14,111 nucleotides of DNA from Methanosarcinales archaeon (GCA_030605805.1 JAUWHQ010000153.1:1-14111); one strand, 5' to 3'; shown: positions 5,826 to 14,025, counted from the stretch's first letter. Program-made: numbers and translations. Notes: a model not told the origin generated them from the letters alone.

Positions 5826-7463
5826 TCACTCCAGCAGTTCCCGAATCACCCGTCCGTAAACCGGTCTTGCGATTAAAACGCCGATTAAAACGCCGACGAT
5901 CGTGGTGATGGCAAAGCCTTTCAGTGCGCCGAATCCCATAAAGAGAAGCGGCGACATCGCGATGACGGTGGTTGTTGCTGCTGCAAAGATGATCGCAAAC
6001 GCCCTTGCTATTCTTGCAAGATACACCTTCTTAGACGGCATCCTGCCCTCATACAGCACCTCGTCGGTGATGATCACCAGATGGTCGATTCCTGTTCCGA
6101 TGACGGCGATGATCCCTGCAATGGCTGGGAGGTCAAGCTGCCACCCTATCGCTGCTGCAAAGCCGAGAATCATGAAGACCTCGCTTACCGAGGTTGCAAC
6201 CATCGGGATGAGAATATTCTTCTGGCGGTACCTGAGGAAGATTGTGAGAGCAACCATGAGCAGCGCAAGGATGCCGGCAAGTATCGTCTGCTCCCTGAAC
6301 TGAGCGCCGAGTGCGGCAGGAACCTGCCATGAACCGATCACATCGACCTCGACAGGAAGCGCTCCTGCCCTGAGGTGTATATATAGTTGTTCTACCTTCT
6401 CCTTTCCAATATCCCCTGCTCCAGTGGTCGCAACAAATGAGTACGAGGGCAAATTCTGGTTTTTGTCGTAAAGTTCCTGCAGATTGTCTGCCAGTTCGGG
6501 GTCAAGCGGTGCTGAATATATCACCTTGTCATCAAGAAGCATGACCATCTCGTGCGCTGCCACATCGTCAACAGCCCCGGACTCGACTGCCGCATCCCGG
6601 ATCGCATTCGCGCCAATGCCGTCCACCGTGAAACTGACGCCCCATGCACCATCCCGTATCTTTGGTATATCCACTGCGGTGATATGCTCCCCCCACATCA
6701 CGTGCTCTGTCGCGTTCTCTGTTGTCTGAATGCGGATCTCGAATTTCCCTGGCGTTGCAACAATCTCCATCGCTGTGTCAAGATCGACACCAGCGAGGTC
6801 AACCATGAGAATATTATCCTCGACAGGGGTAATCTGAACATCCTTCAAGCCCCAGATGTTCAACTTCTCGCTCAATATCGCCTCTGTCGTCTCCTGGGTC
6901 TTTTTTGTCACAGTTTCATCAAATACCAGATTTCCCCGCACATCTACTGCAATCGATCCACCAACATCGGATAACGCCTCCGACAACTCGCTTTCGGTGA
7001 CTGCAGATCTGATCTCATACCGATTGTGGTCAACATCATAGATCACCTCGCAGTCCAGGTGCCTTGAAAGATATGTCTGGATCACGTATTCCTTGTATAT
7101 GGTGAGCGTGACCTCATTGCCATCGATGTACGCGCTTCCGTAACCGACCGCATCCACATCCTCCTTCCTGGGCGGATCTTGCGTCCTGAATATGACCTCA
7201 GCGTCGGACGCCTCGATGATCTCGATATCTCCGAATGCATCAGAGTATTCTTCTTCGATGATCTGTGCCGGGTCAGCCTCGACCCCGGCGATCACGCCCT
7301 CCAGCTTGAGCTGAAGGCTGGTTCCGCCTTCGAGATCGAGCCCGTATCGCAGGTTAGATGAAAAAGCACCGTCATAACCGTCGTAAGCCGGGTGAATTGC
7401 AATCAGTGCTATCAGCATGGCGGCGATGAATACAATGACCCTAAAATCCTTATGCAGTTTCAT
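5826..7463 (-). CDS. secD: Preprotein translocase subunit SecD
   Basis: SecD works with SecF in the membrane to help secreted proteins through the SecYEG channel using the ion gradient. The 545 residues show TM1 (8-24), the D1 motif YGLDLEGGTSL (40-50), a large external domain to about residue 385, and five further membrane segments from about 392 to 540, including the D4 region AVIGTGIDHLVIITDE (453-468) with its conserved Asp460. The frame is open to 7523, but ATG 7463 is chosen: it overlaps the secF stop as ATGA, has GGAG just upstream, and gives the usual SecD N-terminus directly before TM1. The order secF before secD is the archaeal one. Confidence 0.93.
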   Translation of the reverse strand: MKLHKDFRVIVFIAAMLIALIAIHPAYDGYDGAFSSNLRYGLDLEGGTSLQLKLEGVIAGVEADPAQIIEEEYSDAFGDIEIIEASDAEVIFRTQDPPRKEDVDAVGYGSAYIDGNEVTLTIYKEYVIQTYLSRHLDCEVIYDVDHNRYEIRSAVTESELSEALSDVGGSIAVDVRGNLVFDETVTKKTQETTEAILSEKLNIWGLKDVQITPVEDNILMVDLAGVDLDTAMEIVATPGKFEIRIQTTENATEHVMWGEHITAVDIPKIRDGAWGVSFTVDGIGANAIRDAAVESGAVDDVAAHEMVMLLDDKVIYSAPLDPELADNLQELYDKNQNLPSYSFVATTGAGDIGKEKVEQLYIHLRAGALPVEVDVIGSWQVPAALGAQFREQTILAGILALLMVALTIFLRYRQKNILIPMVATSVSEVFMILGFAAAIGWQLDLPAIAGIIAVIGTGIDHLVIITDEVLYEGRMPSKKVYLARIARAFAIIFAAATTTVIAMSPLLFMGFGALKGFAITTIVGVLIGVLIARPVYGRVIRELLE

Positions 7464-8368
7464 GCTCTCCGCCCCCTTGGCTTCTGCAGGTGCCATTTCA
7501 GTATTCCGGTATTGAGCATCCACGTATTCATCAGATCAGCAACGAGACCGAAGAGAAGAACGATTGTGATATCGCTTATGATGCTGATCTGCGGAAACGA
7601 CGGGACGATGAGATATGAATACGCTGAAACAAGGTACATCATCAGTAGTGCGGCAAGCGTTGTGGTAGTCATGGTGAGACCGGTCGTCAGCGCACCCGTG
7701 ACCTTGTCATCGAGGTTGCCTCTCCGCTTGAGCAATCGTGTCGTGAGAAGAATATCACTGTCCACCGAGTACCCGATCAGCATCAAGAGGGCTGCGACGG
7801 TTCCAAGCGAGAGTTCGATGCCCGCTATCGCTATGAATGCGGATGCAATCATGATATCAGAGAATGCCGAGAGCACAACCGCAACCGAAGGCACAAACGT
7901 CCGAAATATCAGAAAAACCACGACTGCCATGAGGCAGAATGATGCCACTATCGCTATTATCGCCTGTTTCTGCAGTGATCTTGCATACACCGGATCTGCA
8001 TGCTTGATCTCTGGTGTCGCATATTCATACTCGCTGTTGACCTTCACAACCAGCGATTCTTCCTTATCATCATCCATCGGACCGAATTTGAGCATCTTAC
8101 GATTACCGGATTCGCTCACACCGATGAGCGGATAATCCATAAACGCAACCTCCAGATCACTGTATGAGTCCGGTGTGTCAATCTCAACGATCGTGCCCCC
8201 CTCAAACTGGAATCCAAGACGTACCGGCGAGCCTGTGGTTACGTACATCCCACCAAGGATGACCAGTGCGATTGCAAGTACGATCAGCGGTGGGATGACC
8301 AGTTGCTCTGGTTTGTGTGTTCTTATATATGTGTCGAACCTTGATACAAGATTTTTTATGCTATCCAT
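7460..8368 (-). CDS. secF: Protein translocase subunit SecF
   Basis: This is the partner of SecD, 302 residues. TM1 is at 23-43, the D1 motif LGFQFEGGTIVEID at 51-64, an external domain reaches about residue 133, then five membrane segments follow (about 135-156, 160-182, 186-206, 230-250 and 264-290). The D4-type motif LLMLIGYSVDSDILLTTRLL spans 194-213 with acidic residues Asp203 and Asp205 inside the membrane. The start at 8368 has a strong ribosome-binding site eight bases before it. The stop overlaps the secD start by four bases, which should couple translation and keep the two subunits balanced. Confidence 0.93.
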   Translation of the reverse strand: MDSIKNLVSRFDTYIRTHKPEQLVIPPLIVLAIALVILGGMYVTTGSPVRLGFQFEGGTIVEIDTPDSYSDLEVAFMDYPLIGVSESGNRKMLKFGPMDDDKEESLVVKVNSEYEYATPEIKHADPVYARSLQKQAIIAIVASFCLMAVVVFLIFRTFVPSVAVVLSAFSDIMIASAFIAIAGIELSLGTVAALLMLIGYSVDSDILLTTRLLKRRGNLDDKVTGALTTGLTMTTTTLAALLMMYLVSAYSYLIVPSFPQISIISDITIVLLFGLVADLMNTWMLNTGILKWHLQKPRGRRA

Positions 8369-8376
8369 TTATTGTT

Positions 8377-8383
8377 TCTCCTT
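8377..8383 (-). promoter_or_regulatory. Shine-Dalgarno site of secF
   Basis: On the - strand AAGGAGA lies eight bases before ATG 8368, in the 20-base gap after prs. It is a full-strength site and fixes the secF start. Confidence 0.75.
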
Positions 8384-8388
8384 AAATC

Positions 8389-9249
8389 CTAAATTGCATC
8401 GGCGATCAGTTGCGCCACGCTGATCACGCTAACGCCCTTATCAAGCGTGTCTGTCGCCATAATCCCCTCGATACCCGCGGAGAACAGGCGTGTGGCTGCA
8501 TTGCGGGCAAGAACCGGGTGAATACATGCGGCAAATACCCTGCCTGCGCCGTTTTCATTGAGTAGATGAGACGTCTTCACGATCGTACCCCCGGTCGAGA
8601 TGATATCGTCCAGTATAACAACATCTTTTCCAGCAACATTGAGTTTCTTCGTCTTTATCGTCACATCCTCCCCACTGAGGCGGGTTTTTTCCATGTAATC
8701 AAAGTCAACGCCGAGATATTCAGCCACAGACCGTGCGAGATCGATGGCGCCCTTATCGGGTGCGATGATGACCGGGCTGTCTGATTGATCCGTTTTCATC
8801 GATGCAAGATGTGCCCCGATCGCGGGTGCGGCATCAAGATCGGTGGCGGCTGCATCGAAGTGCTGAAGCACGCTCTGATTGTGGACACCTATCGTAAAGA
8901 CCCGGTCGGCTGTGATTGCGCGTGCAAGCGCCCGTGCACTCACCGACTCCCCCTGCTTGAACCGACGATCCTGCCGCGCATAACCGAAATAGGGGATGAT
9001 CACGTCGATCCAATCTGCCGCATCACATGCGTCAATCAGTTGCAGGAGTGCGATATAATCAGAATCGGTCGGAGTTGACTGGATGATTACGACATGATCG
9101 CCGACATCGTCCGGCACGCGAAGATACTGCTCCCCATCGGGAAAGCGAAAAAATTCAGTGGCTGCCAGGCGGCATTGCATTGCGCGGGCGACACTGCCCG
9201 CCAGCACCTGGGAAGAGGGTCCGGGTATAATATACATCGGCGTTTCCAT
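8389..9249 (-). CDS. prs: Ribose-phosphate diphosphokinase (PRPP synthetase)
   Basis: It makes phosphoribosyl pyrophosphate from ribose 5-phosphate and ATP, feeding purine, pyrimidine, histidine and other syntheses. The 286 residues are the short archaeal form. Seen: IIPGPSSQVLA (7-17), FRFPDGEQYLRVPDD (34-48), PYFGYARQDRRFKQGESVSARALA (86-109), the catalytic-loop residues Lys188-Thr-Arg190, and the PRPP-binding motif VVILDDIISTGGT (210-222). Start choice is open between ATG 9249 and ATG 9237; family members usually begin near the second, but a TATA-like box suits a very short leader before 9249. It is the first gene of the block that continues with secF, secD, the DHH gene and alaX, and is separated from pss by 75 bases. 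Confidence 0.93.
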   Translation of the reverse strand: METPMYIIPGPSSQVLAGSVARAMQCRLAATEFFRFPDGEQYLRVPDDVGDHVVIIQSTPTDSDYIALLQLIDACDAADWIDVIIPYFGYARQDRRFKQGESVSARALARAITADRVFTIGVHNQSVLQHFDAAATDLDAAPAIGAHLASMKTDQSDSPVIIAPDKGAIDLARSVAEYLGVDFDYMEKTRLSGEDVTIKTKKLNVAGKDVVILDDIISTGGTIVKTSHLLNENGAGRVFAACIHPVLARNAATRLFSAGIEGIMATDTLDKGVSVISVAQLIADAI

Positions 9250-9284
9250 TCTAAGTTCTCAATAAGTAGCGTTGGTTTGATGAC

Positions 9285-9314
9285 ATTAATACCTTTCGAT
9301 TATGCCTTTCGATT
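9285..9314 (-). promoter_or_regulatory. Putative prs promoter with tandem 10-base repeat
   Basis: CCTTTCGATT occurs twice, at 9292-9301 and 9305-9314, 13 bases apart (AATCGAAAGG on the coding strand). The copy nearer the gene is followed by GTATTAAT, a weak TATA-like box ending about 36 bases before ATG 9249. The repeats sit where the BRE and an upstream activator or repressor would bind. The reading as promoter rests on position and on the longest gap within this gene group. Confidence 0.4.
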
Positions 9315-9324
9315 GCAGGCATCC

Positions 9325-10023
9325 TCATCGCGTCTGACCGTGCCAGACCAGCGGGCTTAACAGATAACACCCGATCAGACCGAAGAGAATCCATGCGAAC
9401 CAGTCGCAGAATCCGCCATAGTGTGCGGCGATTGTGAGAACGAACACAACAGCAAGCGGCACCAGTATCCTGACCGACCTGACCTTCGGATATTGTATGT
9501 TGCTAACCATCATCACAGACAATCCGGCAAACACACCGGTTATCACGTATTGTGGATAGTAAATATAATCTATTAAATATAACACTAATACTGCGAATGT
9601 GCCGGCGGCTGTGATCGGAAGCCCGCGGAACTCAGCGTCGTCCAGAACCCCGAATCTGGAGAGCCGGAGCACCCCGCAGATCAGATATGCGGCAGAGAAA
9701 GCGCATACAACCGCGTGGGAACCTATACCTGCCATCACGCAATAATAGATGACTGCCGGAGCCACTCCAAAGGAGATGGCGTCTGCAAACGAGTCGAGGT
9801 AATCTCCAAAGACTCCTGATTCGATGCGTCTTGCAACAGCGCCGTCCACGCCATCTGCGAGCGCAGCAGCCAGAATCATGATAACAGCACCGCCCGGATC
9901 ATCGTTCAGTAGATAGAGGATGGCTGTGAATCCAAACAGCACATTTAAGACCGTGATCAGGTCTGGCAGGCGAATCATCCGCAGTAGATCCAAGTTGGTT
10001 CCATTCCGGATACGGTCATTCAT
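9325..10023 (-). CDS. pssA: Archaetidylserine synthase (CDP-alcohol phosphatidyltransferase)
   Basis: It joins L-serine to CDP-archaeol, giving archaetidylserine in the membrane. The 232 residues carry the complete family motif D-x2-DG-x2-AR-x7-G-x3-D-x3-D: Asp57, Asp60, Gly61, Ala64, Arg65, Gly73, Asp77 and Asp81. There are about seven hydrophobic segments from residue 22 onward, as in the archaeal and Gram-positive type of serine transferase. Serine as the acceptor is inferred from the neighbouring decarboxylase: the start overlaps the psd stop by eight bases, so the two products are made together and act in sequence. Confidence 0.88.
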   Translation of the reverse strand: MNDRIRNGTNLDLLRMIRLPDLITVLNVLFGFTAILYLLNDDPGGAVIMILAAALADGVDGAVARRIESGVFGDYLDSFADAISFGVAPAVIYYCVMAGIGSHAVVCAFSAAYLICGVLRLSRFGVLDDAEFRGLPITAAGTFAVLVLYLIDYIYYPQYVITGVFAGLSVMMVSNIQYPKVRSVRILVPLAVVFVLTIAAHYGGFCDWFAWILFGLIGCYLLSPLVWHGQTR

Positions 10024-10660
10024 CGCTGCTCTTTCCTGACGTTTTTATGGCGATTACGGTCTCGCCAGCACGCACTTTGTCCCCTTTTCGTACATCAGGC
10101 TCAAATCCAGGCGGTAGGGTCATATCCACCCGTGAACCGAATCTGATCATGCCAACACGCCCGCCCCGCTGCACGAAATCACCTTCTGTGACATAAGGGA
10201 CGATTCTGCGCGTTATCGTTCCGGCGATCTGGGTGACCATGCAGTCAAATCCATCATTTTCGATAACAATCTCATTTCTCTCGTTTCTTAGGGAATCCTT
10301 CGTGAAAGCCGGGATATGGCTCCCTTTCGTATATCTAATCGCTTTGATCCTGCCGGAAACCGGCGCCCTGTTGACATGCACGTCATGAAAGTTCATGAAT
10401 ATCTGTACCGCACCATTCTTGATCGCCATGACCCTGCCATCAGCAGGCGCCAGCAGTGCACAATCGTCGGTAACGCCGGGATGCGGGTCTGGTGTACGGT
10501 GCGGATCCCGGAAAAACCCGATAAAAAATATCGTCAGTAAAATAAAGAGATAAGTAACGGTTCGCATCCTTTCATCGACACTGATGAGCAAAGCTGATGT
10601 TAGGGCACAGATCGCTGCCGAGACGATCCACCTGATTGAGCCTTCCGCAAGCTTGATCAT
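10016..10660 (-). CDS. psd: Archaetidylserine decarboxylase proenzyme
   Basis: It converts archaetidylserine to archaetidylethanolamine. The 214-residue proenzyme has two hydrophobic helices at the N-terminus (about 8-28 and 33-50), then FRDPHRTPDP, the catalytic core with PADGRV (72-77) and FHDVHVNRAP (91-100), and the self-cleavage site RFGSRVD: cutting between Gly175 and Ser176 makes the pyruvoyl group on the new alpha-chain. The size is that of the short PSD-A type. ATG 10660 follows GAGGAGGGG and shares one base with the artA stop; a GTG at 10663 is the alternative start. It lies between archaeosortase and the synthase. Confidence 0.9.
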   Translation of the reverse strand: MIKLAEGSIRWIVSAAICALTSALLISVDERMRTVTYLFILLTIFFIGFFRDPHRTPDPHPGVTDDCALLAPADGRVMAIKNGAVQIFMNFHDVHVNRAPVSGRIKAIRYTKGSHIPAFTKDSLRNERNEIVIENDGFDCMVTQIAGTITRRIVPYVTEGDFVQRGGRVGMIRFGSRVDMTLPPGFEPDVRKGDKVRAGETVIAIKTSGKSSDE

Positions 10661-11472
10661 CACAGCCCCTCCTCACTCTCCTGGCGAGTGGTTACGTATC
10701 TGCGCACAATCGCAAACAACTGGTCGATTGCGCTCAACAGTTCGGGAAGCATCTGCAACACAATATAAGCGATCACAAAGAGCGCGATCCCTGAGCCGAT
10801 CTTCGCGATGACGTGGTGCGCAATCTGGAAACTGTGCTCGCCGAACCACGTATATCCAAAGGCAACCACAACAAACACGTTTCTGACCATATTCAGCGCG
10901 TAAATAACCGGAACCGAGGCAATAAATGCAATCATTGTCCTTTTCATAGGTGCGCGGACGCAGAAGATCAGTCCGATGAATATTGCGATGCTTTCAATCG
11001 CTGTGCATGCAAGAATGATCGTGATCGCGTGGTCATTGAGTGTGATCCGGTTCCAGTCGATCTGTTGTGCCGGCACACTGAATAGATGCAGGATGTAAAC
11101 AACCTGTTCTGTGACCATAGAGATCAGGGACGTGTTGAGAACCTCGATCTTTGCAAACGGATAGTAAAACAGACCGCCAAGCGCTGCTGCAACCGTTATC
11201 GTCAGGAGAATGTCTCCCGCATCATCGTAATGCTTATAATTCCGGTACATCGCATGAGCGAGGATCATGCAGAAGACCGCCACTCCCAGCACCAGCAGGA
11301 CGTTTACATAATCACCGATCTCAACGTAATGCGCCGGCTGGACCAGCCAGTGGACCGCAAAGAAGAACCAGCCCGCGGCTCCGGTAAGAAAGCGGTACCG
11401 CCGGCATTGTCCGGGCAGTGCTGATGCTAAGATCAAGAGTATGAGTGCCGCCCATAGTGCCTGTTCGATCAT
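10660..11472 (-). CDS. artA: Archaeosortase A
   Basis: A multi-pass membrane protease-transpeptidase of the exosortase/archaeosortase group that cuts PGF-CTERM (or similar) C-terminal signals from surface proteins and links them to a lipid. The 270 residues hold about eight hydrophobic segments. The catalytic Cys is Cys156 in ACTAIESIAIFIG (155-167), the conserved Arg is Arg197 in NMVRNVF, and His219/His220 in IAHHVIAKIGSG are candidates for the third site. ATG 11472 has AGAGGG upstream; a TTG at 11490 in the same frame is less likely. It overlaps psd by one base. The psd and pss neighbours fit the role, since in Haloferax ArtA processing depends on these lipid enzymes. Its substrates are not in the window. 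Confidence 0.88.
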   Translation of the reverse strand: MIEQALWAALILLILASALPGQCRRYRFLTGAAGWFFFAVHWLVQPAHYVEIGDYVNVLLVLGVAVFCMILAHAMYRNYKHYDDAGDILLTITVAAALGGLFYYPFAKIEVLNTSLISMVTEQVVYILHLFSVPAQQIDWNRITLNDHAITIILACTAIESIAIFIGLIFCVRAPMKRTMIAFIASVPVIYALNMVRNVFVVVAFGYTWFGEHSFQIAHHVIAKIGSGIALFVIAYIVLQMLPELLSAIDQLFAIVRRYVTTRQESEEGL

Positions 11473-11511
11473 CGTAGTCGCCCTCTGCAATTAAATTAGG
11501 TGGTGTTATTT

Positions 11512-11520
11512 GATATATTA
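11512..11520 (-). promoter_or_regulatory. TATA box of the artA-psd-pss operon
   Basis: On the - strand TAATATATC lies 39 bases before ATG 11472, within the 60-base gap after pyrI. Initiation about 25 bases downstream leaves a short leader carrying the AGAGGG ribosome-binding site. It suggests artA is transcribed separately from pyrBI. Confidence 0.5.
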
Positions 11521-11532
11521 ATCTTTCATCCG

Positions 11533-12006
11533 TCAAATAAGGAAATCCGCAATCCGATCAGCGATTATCCTTCCGCAGTACACGCAATGCAGTTCGACCC
11601 CGTCGCCACGATGTATCACAAACCGCGGTTTAACCGGCTCATCGGTGTTTGTGATGCAGTTGGGGTTTATACACCGGACCACTCCCTCGATCTCTGCCGG
11701 AAGAATCACCTTATGCTTTTCCACGACATTGTAGTCGCGTATGATGTTGATGATCGCATCAGGCGAGATCAATGCGATCTCATCCACTTCTCCGGGATTT
11801 AATTCCCGATCCTCGATCTTAACGATATCTTTCTTCCGGTCAGAGACGTTCATGACCACGCTCACCACCTCTGCCGATCGATCGGTGATGCCCAAGATGC
11901 GCAACACATTCAGCGCCTGCCCTGCAGCGATATGATCGATCACCGTGCCGTTTCGGATCCTCCTGACCCGCAGTTCCCGACTTTCGGGCGGGGTTTCCTG
12001 TTTCAT
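11533..12006 (-). CDS. pyrI: Aspartate carbamoyltransferase regulatory chain
   Basis: This is the regulatory subunit that binds nucleotide effectors and, through its zinc domain, holds the catalytic trimers together. The 157 residues show the allosteric domain (about 10-100) with GTVIDHIAAGQALNVLRILG and the zinc domain with all four cysteines: Cys112 and Cys117 (CINPNC), Cys141 and Cys144 (CVYC). The length is normal for the family. The ATG overlaps the pyrB stop by four bases (ATGA), so the subunits should be translationally coupled. Feedback control by CTP is expected from the family but cannot be read from the DNA. Confidence 0.95.
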   Translation of the reverse strand: MKQETPPESRELRVRRIRNGTVIDHIAAGQALNVLRILGITDRSAEVVSVVMNVSDRKKDIVKIEDRELNPGEVDEIALISPDAIINIIRDYNVVEKHKVILPAEIEGVVRCINPNCITNTDEPVKPRFVIHRGDGVELHCVYCGRIIADRIADFLI

Positions 12007-12914
12007 CCCATCACCATCGAGAGAATCGCCATGCGCACAGGCACGCCATAGAACGATTGTTTGAAGTATACCGCATGTCTGCTTTTGTCAACCTCAGGAT
12101 CGATCTCGCCCACTCTCGGAAGCGGGTGCATGATGATTAAATCGTCTTTTGCGTTTTTTAACGTCTCTTCTGTTATTTTATAGCTCCCTGCAACCGTCTG
12201 ATACTCGCTCGGGTCAGGGAACCGCTCTTTCTGGATCCTTGTGATGTACAGCACGTCCACCACGCCGACAACGTCGTCCGGATCTGCTGTTTCTGTGATT
12301 TTTATCCCCTTGTCGATCAGATCACTCTTCATCGAATCAGGCATCCTCAATTGATCTGGCGCGACGAGATAGATCTCGGCGTTGTACATGGAAAGCGCGT
12401 GCGCCAGCGAATGAACGGTTCTGCCATACTTGAGATCACCAACAAGCGCGATCTTCACTTTATTTAGCTTGCTTTCCTTTCTTATCGTATACAGATCCAG
12501 AAGCGTCTGTGTCGGGTGCTGTCCTGCGCCATCGCCTGCATTTATGACGGGAACTGACGAGAATTCAGACGCCATCCGTGCTGCGCCCTCTCTCGGGTGC
12601 CGCAGAACGATTGCATCAGCATACCCGTTCATGACCGAGATGGTGTCTGCAAGGTTCTCACCCTTCGCAACCGACGACCCTTCGGTCGGACCGAAATCGA
12701 TGACATCACCTCCAAGCCGTTTCATCGCCACATCGAACGAGAGCCGGGTTCTGGTGCTCGGTTCATAGAAGAGCGTCGCCAGTATCCTGCCGGACAGTAT
12801 ATCAGACGCTCCGCCGTGTGCGATTGGCTCGAGTTCTGCGGCACGGTCTAAAATCCGGTCGATCTCATCGCGCGAAAAACTCTGTATATTAATGACATGT
12901 CGTATCGGATTCAC
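12003..12914 (-). CDS. pyrB: Aspartate carbamoyltransferase catalytic chain
   Basis: It forms N-carbamoyl-aspartate from carbamoyl phosphate and aspartate, the committed step of pyrimidine synthesis. The 303 residues have the carbamoyl-phosphate motif FYEPSTRTRLSF (49-60), Lys84, Arg105, HPTQTLLDL (133-141), Arg166, Arg226 and HPLPR (263-267). The start is taken as GTG 12914, not ATG 12986: the 24 extra residues are not family-like, the family begins at RHVINI (5-10), a purine-rich ribosome-binding stretch precedes the GTG, and a TATA box lies inside the would-be extension. pyrI follows with a four-base overlap. Confidence 0.93.
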   Translation of the reverse strand: MNPIRHVINIQSFSRDEIDRILDRAAELEPIAHGGASDILSGRILATLFYEPSTRTRLSFDVAMKRLGGDVIDFGPTEGSSVAKGENLADTISVMNGYADAIVLRHPREGAARMASEFSSVPVINAGDGAGQHPTQTLLDLYTIRKESKLNKVKIALVGDLKYGRTVHSLAHALSMYNAEIYLVAPDQLRMPDSMKSDLIDKGIKITETADPDDVVGVVDVLYITRIQKERFPDPSEYQTVAGSYKITEETLKNAKDDLIIMHPLPRVGEIDPEVDKSRHAVYFKQSFYGVPVRMAILSMVMG

Positions 12915-12963
12915 GTTATTTCCGTCCTTTCCATCCTCGCTGCCACAGGTTCTGCACAATATT

Positions 12964-12973
12964 GATATATAAT
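12964..12973 (-). promoter_or_regulatory. TATA box of pyrBI
   Basis: On the - strand ATTATATATC is a strong archaeal TATA box. It is centred about 54 bases before GTG 12914, so transcription would start near 12943 with a leader of about 29 bases holding a ribosome-binding stretch. It lies downstream of ATG 12986, which argues against that codon as the pyrB start. Confidence 0.55.
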
Positions 12974-13021
12974 CGTGTTCATGCATTAAAAAATGGTGTG
13001 TCGATCAACTGGGCTTTTTAA

Positions 13022-13195
13022 TTTACTCCGGCAGTTGAGACGAATGGTGCATGCGTAGGATCCGAATATCAAACGAGAACGGCTAATGAATGGCTGGATT
13101 GCTTAACCGAACACATACGGACGGCATCTCAGTTACTTAGACGAGGAGAGGCAAGCGGTCGCCCCTCCCTCAAGTCAACGAATCACCGTAACTGA
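13022..13195 (+). pseudogene. Possible TnpB C-terminal tail remnant
   Basis: In the 307-base gap between pyrB and rnfB, the + strand frame 13022-13195 is open for 57 codons. It reads FTPAVETNGACVGSEYQTRT and on to LLRRGEASGRPSLKSTNHRN, then TGA. The combination of a PVET-like block and a later EAS-G-RPSL block resembles, from memory, the disordered tails of IS200/IS605-IS1341 TnpB proteins. There is no start codon and none of the catalytic RuvC or zinc-finger parts. I see no hairpin ends that would define the element. It could also be an ordinary chance frame. Confidence 0.3.
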
Positions 13196-13221
13196 CCCCG
13201 GAGAATTGTCTACTAAAATCC

Positions 13222-14025
13222 TCACAGCTTCACGATCGCGCTTCTCGGACATACTTCGATGCATGTCCCGCACTGGTTGCACTTCTCCTGATCGATCACA
13301 GCAACTGCCTTCACCAGTTTGATTGCACCCTCAGGGCAGTTCTTCTTGCAGATTCCGCATCCGATGCACCCGAACTCGCATATCTCCTTGACATACTTGC
13401 CCTTGTCATGCGATGCGCAGACCACAAACACCTGCCCGTGCTCCTTTGCAATCGTTAACACCTGTTGCGGGCAGGCTGTCACACATGCGCCACAGCCCTT
13501 GCAGTTATACTTCTTGATCTTTGGAAGCCCGTTATCCGCGATCTCGATCGCATCAAAGATGCACGCACGCACGCAGTCGCCAAGACCGATGCATCCGTAC
13601 GAGCAGGCTTTCCTTGTGCCTGAAAGGAGAATTGCAGCCCTGCACGTATCCGCGCCGATGTAATCATATCTGTCCTTGCAGTTTGTTCCGCCCTGACAGA
13701 GAACGATCGGATACATGGGCTCTCCCGCGCTGATATCCATTCCAAGCAGCTCACCGATCATCTCAAAGGTCTCTGCGTCGCATGAGGTGCAACCATCAGG
13801 TGTCACATCCCCTGCCACGACATGCTCTGCAAAATCAGCGCATCCCGGGTATCCGCAGGCTCCGCAGTTCGCACCGGGCATCAGTTCCATCAGTGCATCA
13901 ACAAGCGGATCAGACTCAACATAGAACGCCTTTGACGCCCATACGAGCATCCCTGCCATCGCAAGTCCGAGTGCGCCAAGCACAGCGATTGCAGGCGGCA
14001 TCAAACTCATAAGATCAACGGTCAT
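13222..14025 (-). CDS. rnfB: Rnf complex subunit RnfB
   Basis: RnfB takes electrons from ferredoxin and passes them into the ion-pumping Rnf complex. The 267 residues have an N-terminal membrane anchor (10-30), the RnfB-type iron-sulfur motif CGACGYPGC (Cys54, Cys57, Cys62, with Cys79 as fourth), then several ferredoxin-type sets: a variant set around Cys141, Cys145, Cys151, Cys155; CKGCGACVTAC (175-185); CIGCGICKKNC (220-230); and CNQCGTCIEVC (249-259). The many clusters match the polyferredoxin style of Methanosarcina RnfB. The start overlaps the upstream subunit by four bases (ATGA). It is the last gene of its operon here; the downstream pyrB has its own promoter. Confidence 0.93.
   Translation of the reverse strand: MTVDLMSLMPPAIAVLGALGLAMAGMLVWASKAFYVESDPLVDALMELMPGANCGACGYPGCADFAEHVVAGDVTPDGCTSCDAETFEMIGELLGMDISAGEPMYPIVLCQGGTNCKDRYDYIGADTCRAAILLSGTRKACSYGCIGLGDCVRACIFDAIEIADNGLPKIKKYNCKGCGACVTACPQQVLTIAKEHGQVFVVCASHDKGKYVKEICEFGCIGCGICKKNCPEGAIKLVKAVAVIDQEKCNQCGTCIEVCPRSAIVKL

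Noticed and set aside
12915..12986. N-terminal extension of PyrB with a Cys-x2-Cys pair as a real domain
   Set aside because: It contains the TATA box, is not found in the family as far as I know, and a GTG with a better context starts the conserved part.
12915..13221. rRNA, tRNA or riboswitch in the pyrB-rnfB gap
   Set aside because: No cloverleaf, CCA end or conserved riboswitch core could be seen; the gap is better explained by the pyrBI promoter and the possible TnpB tail.
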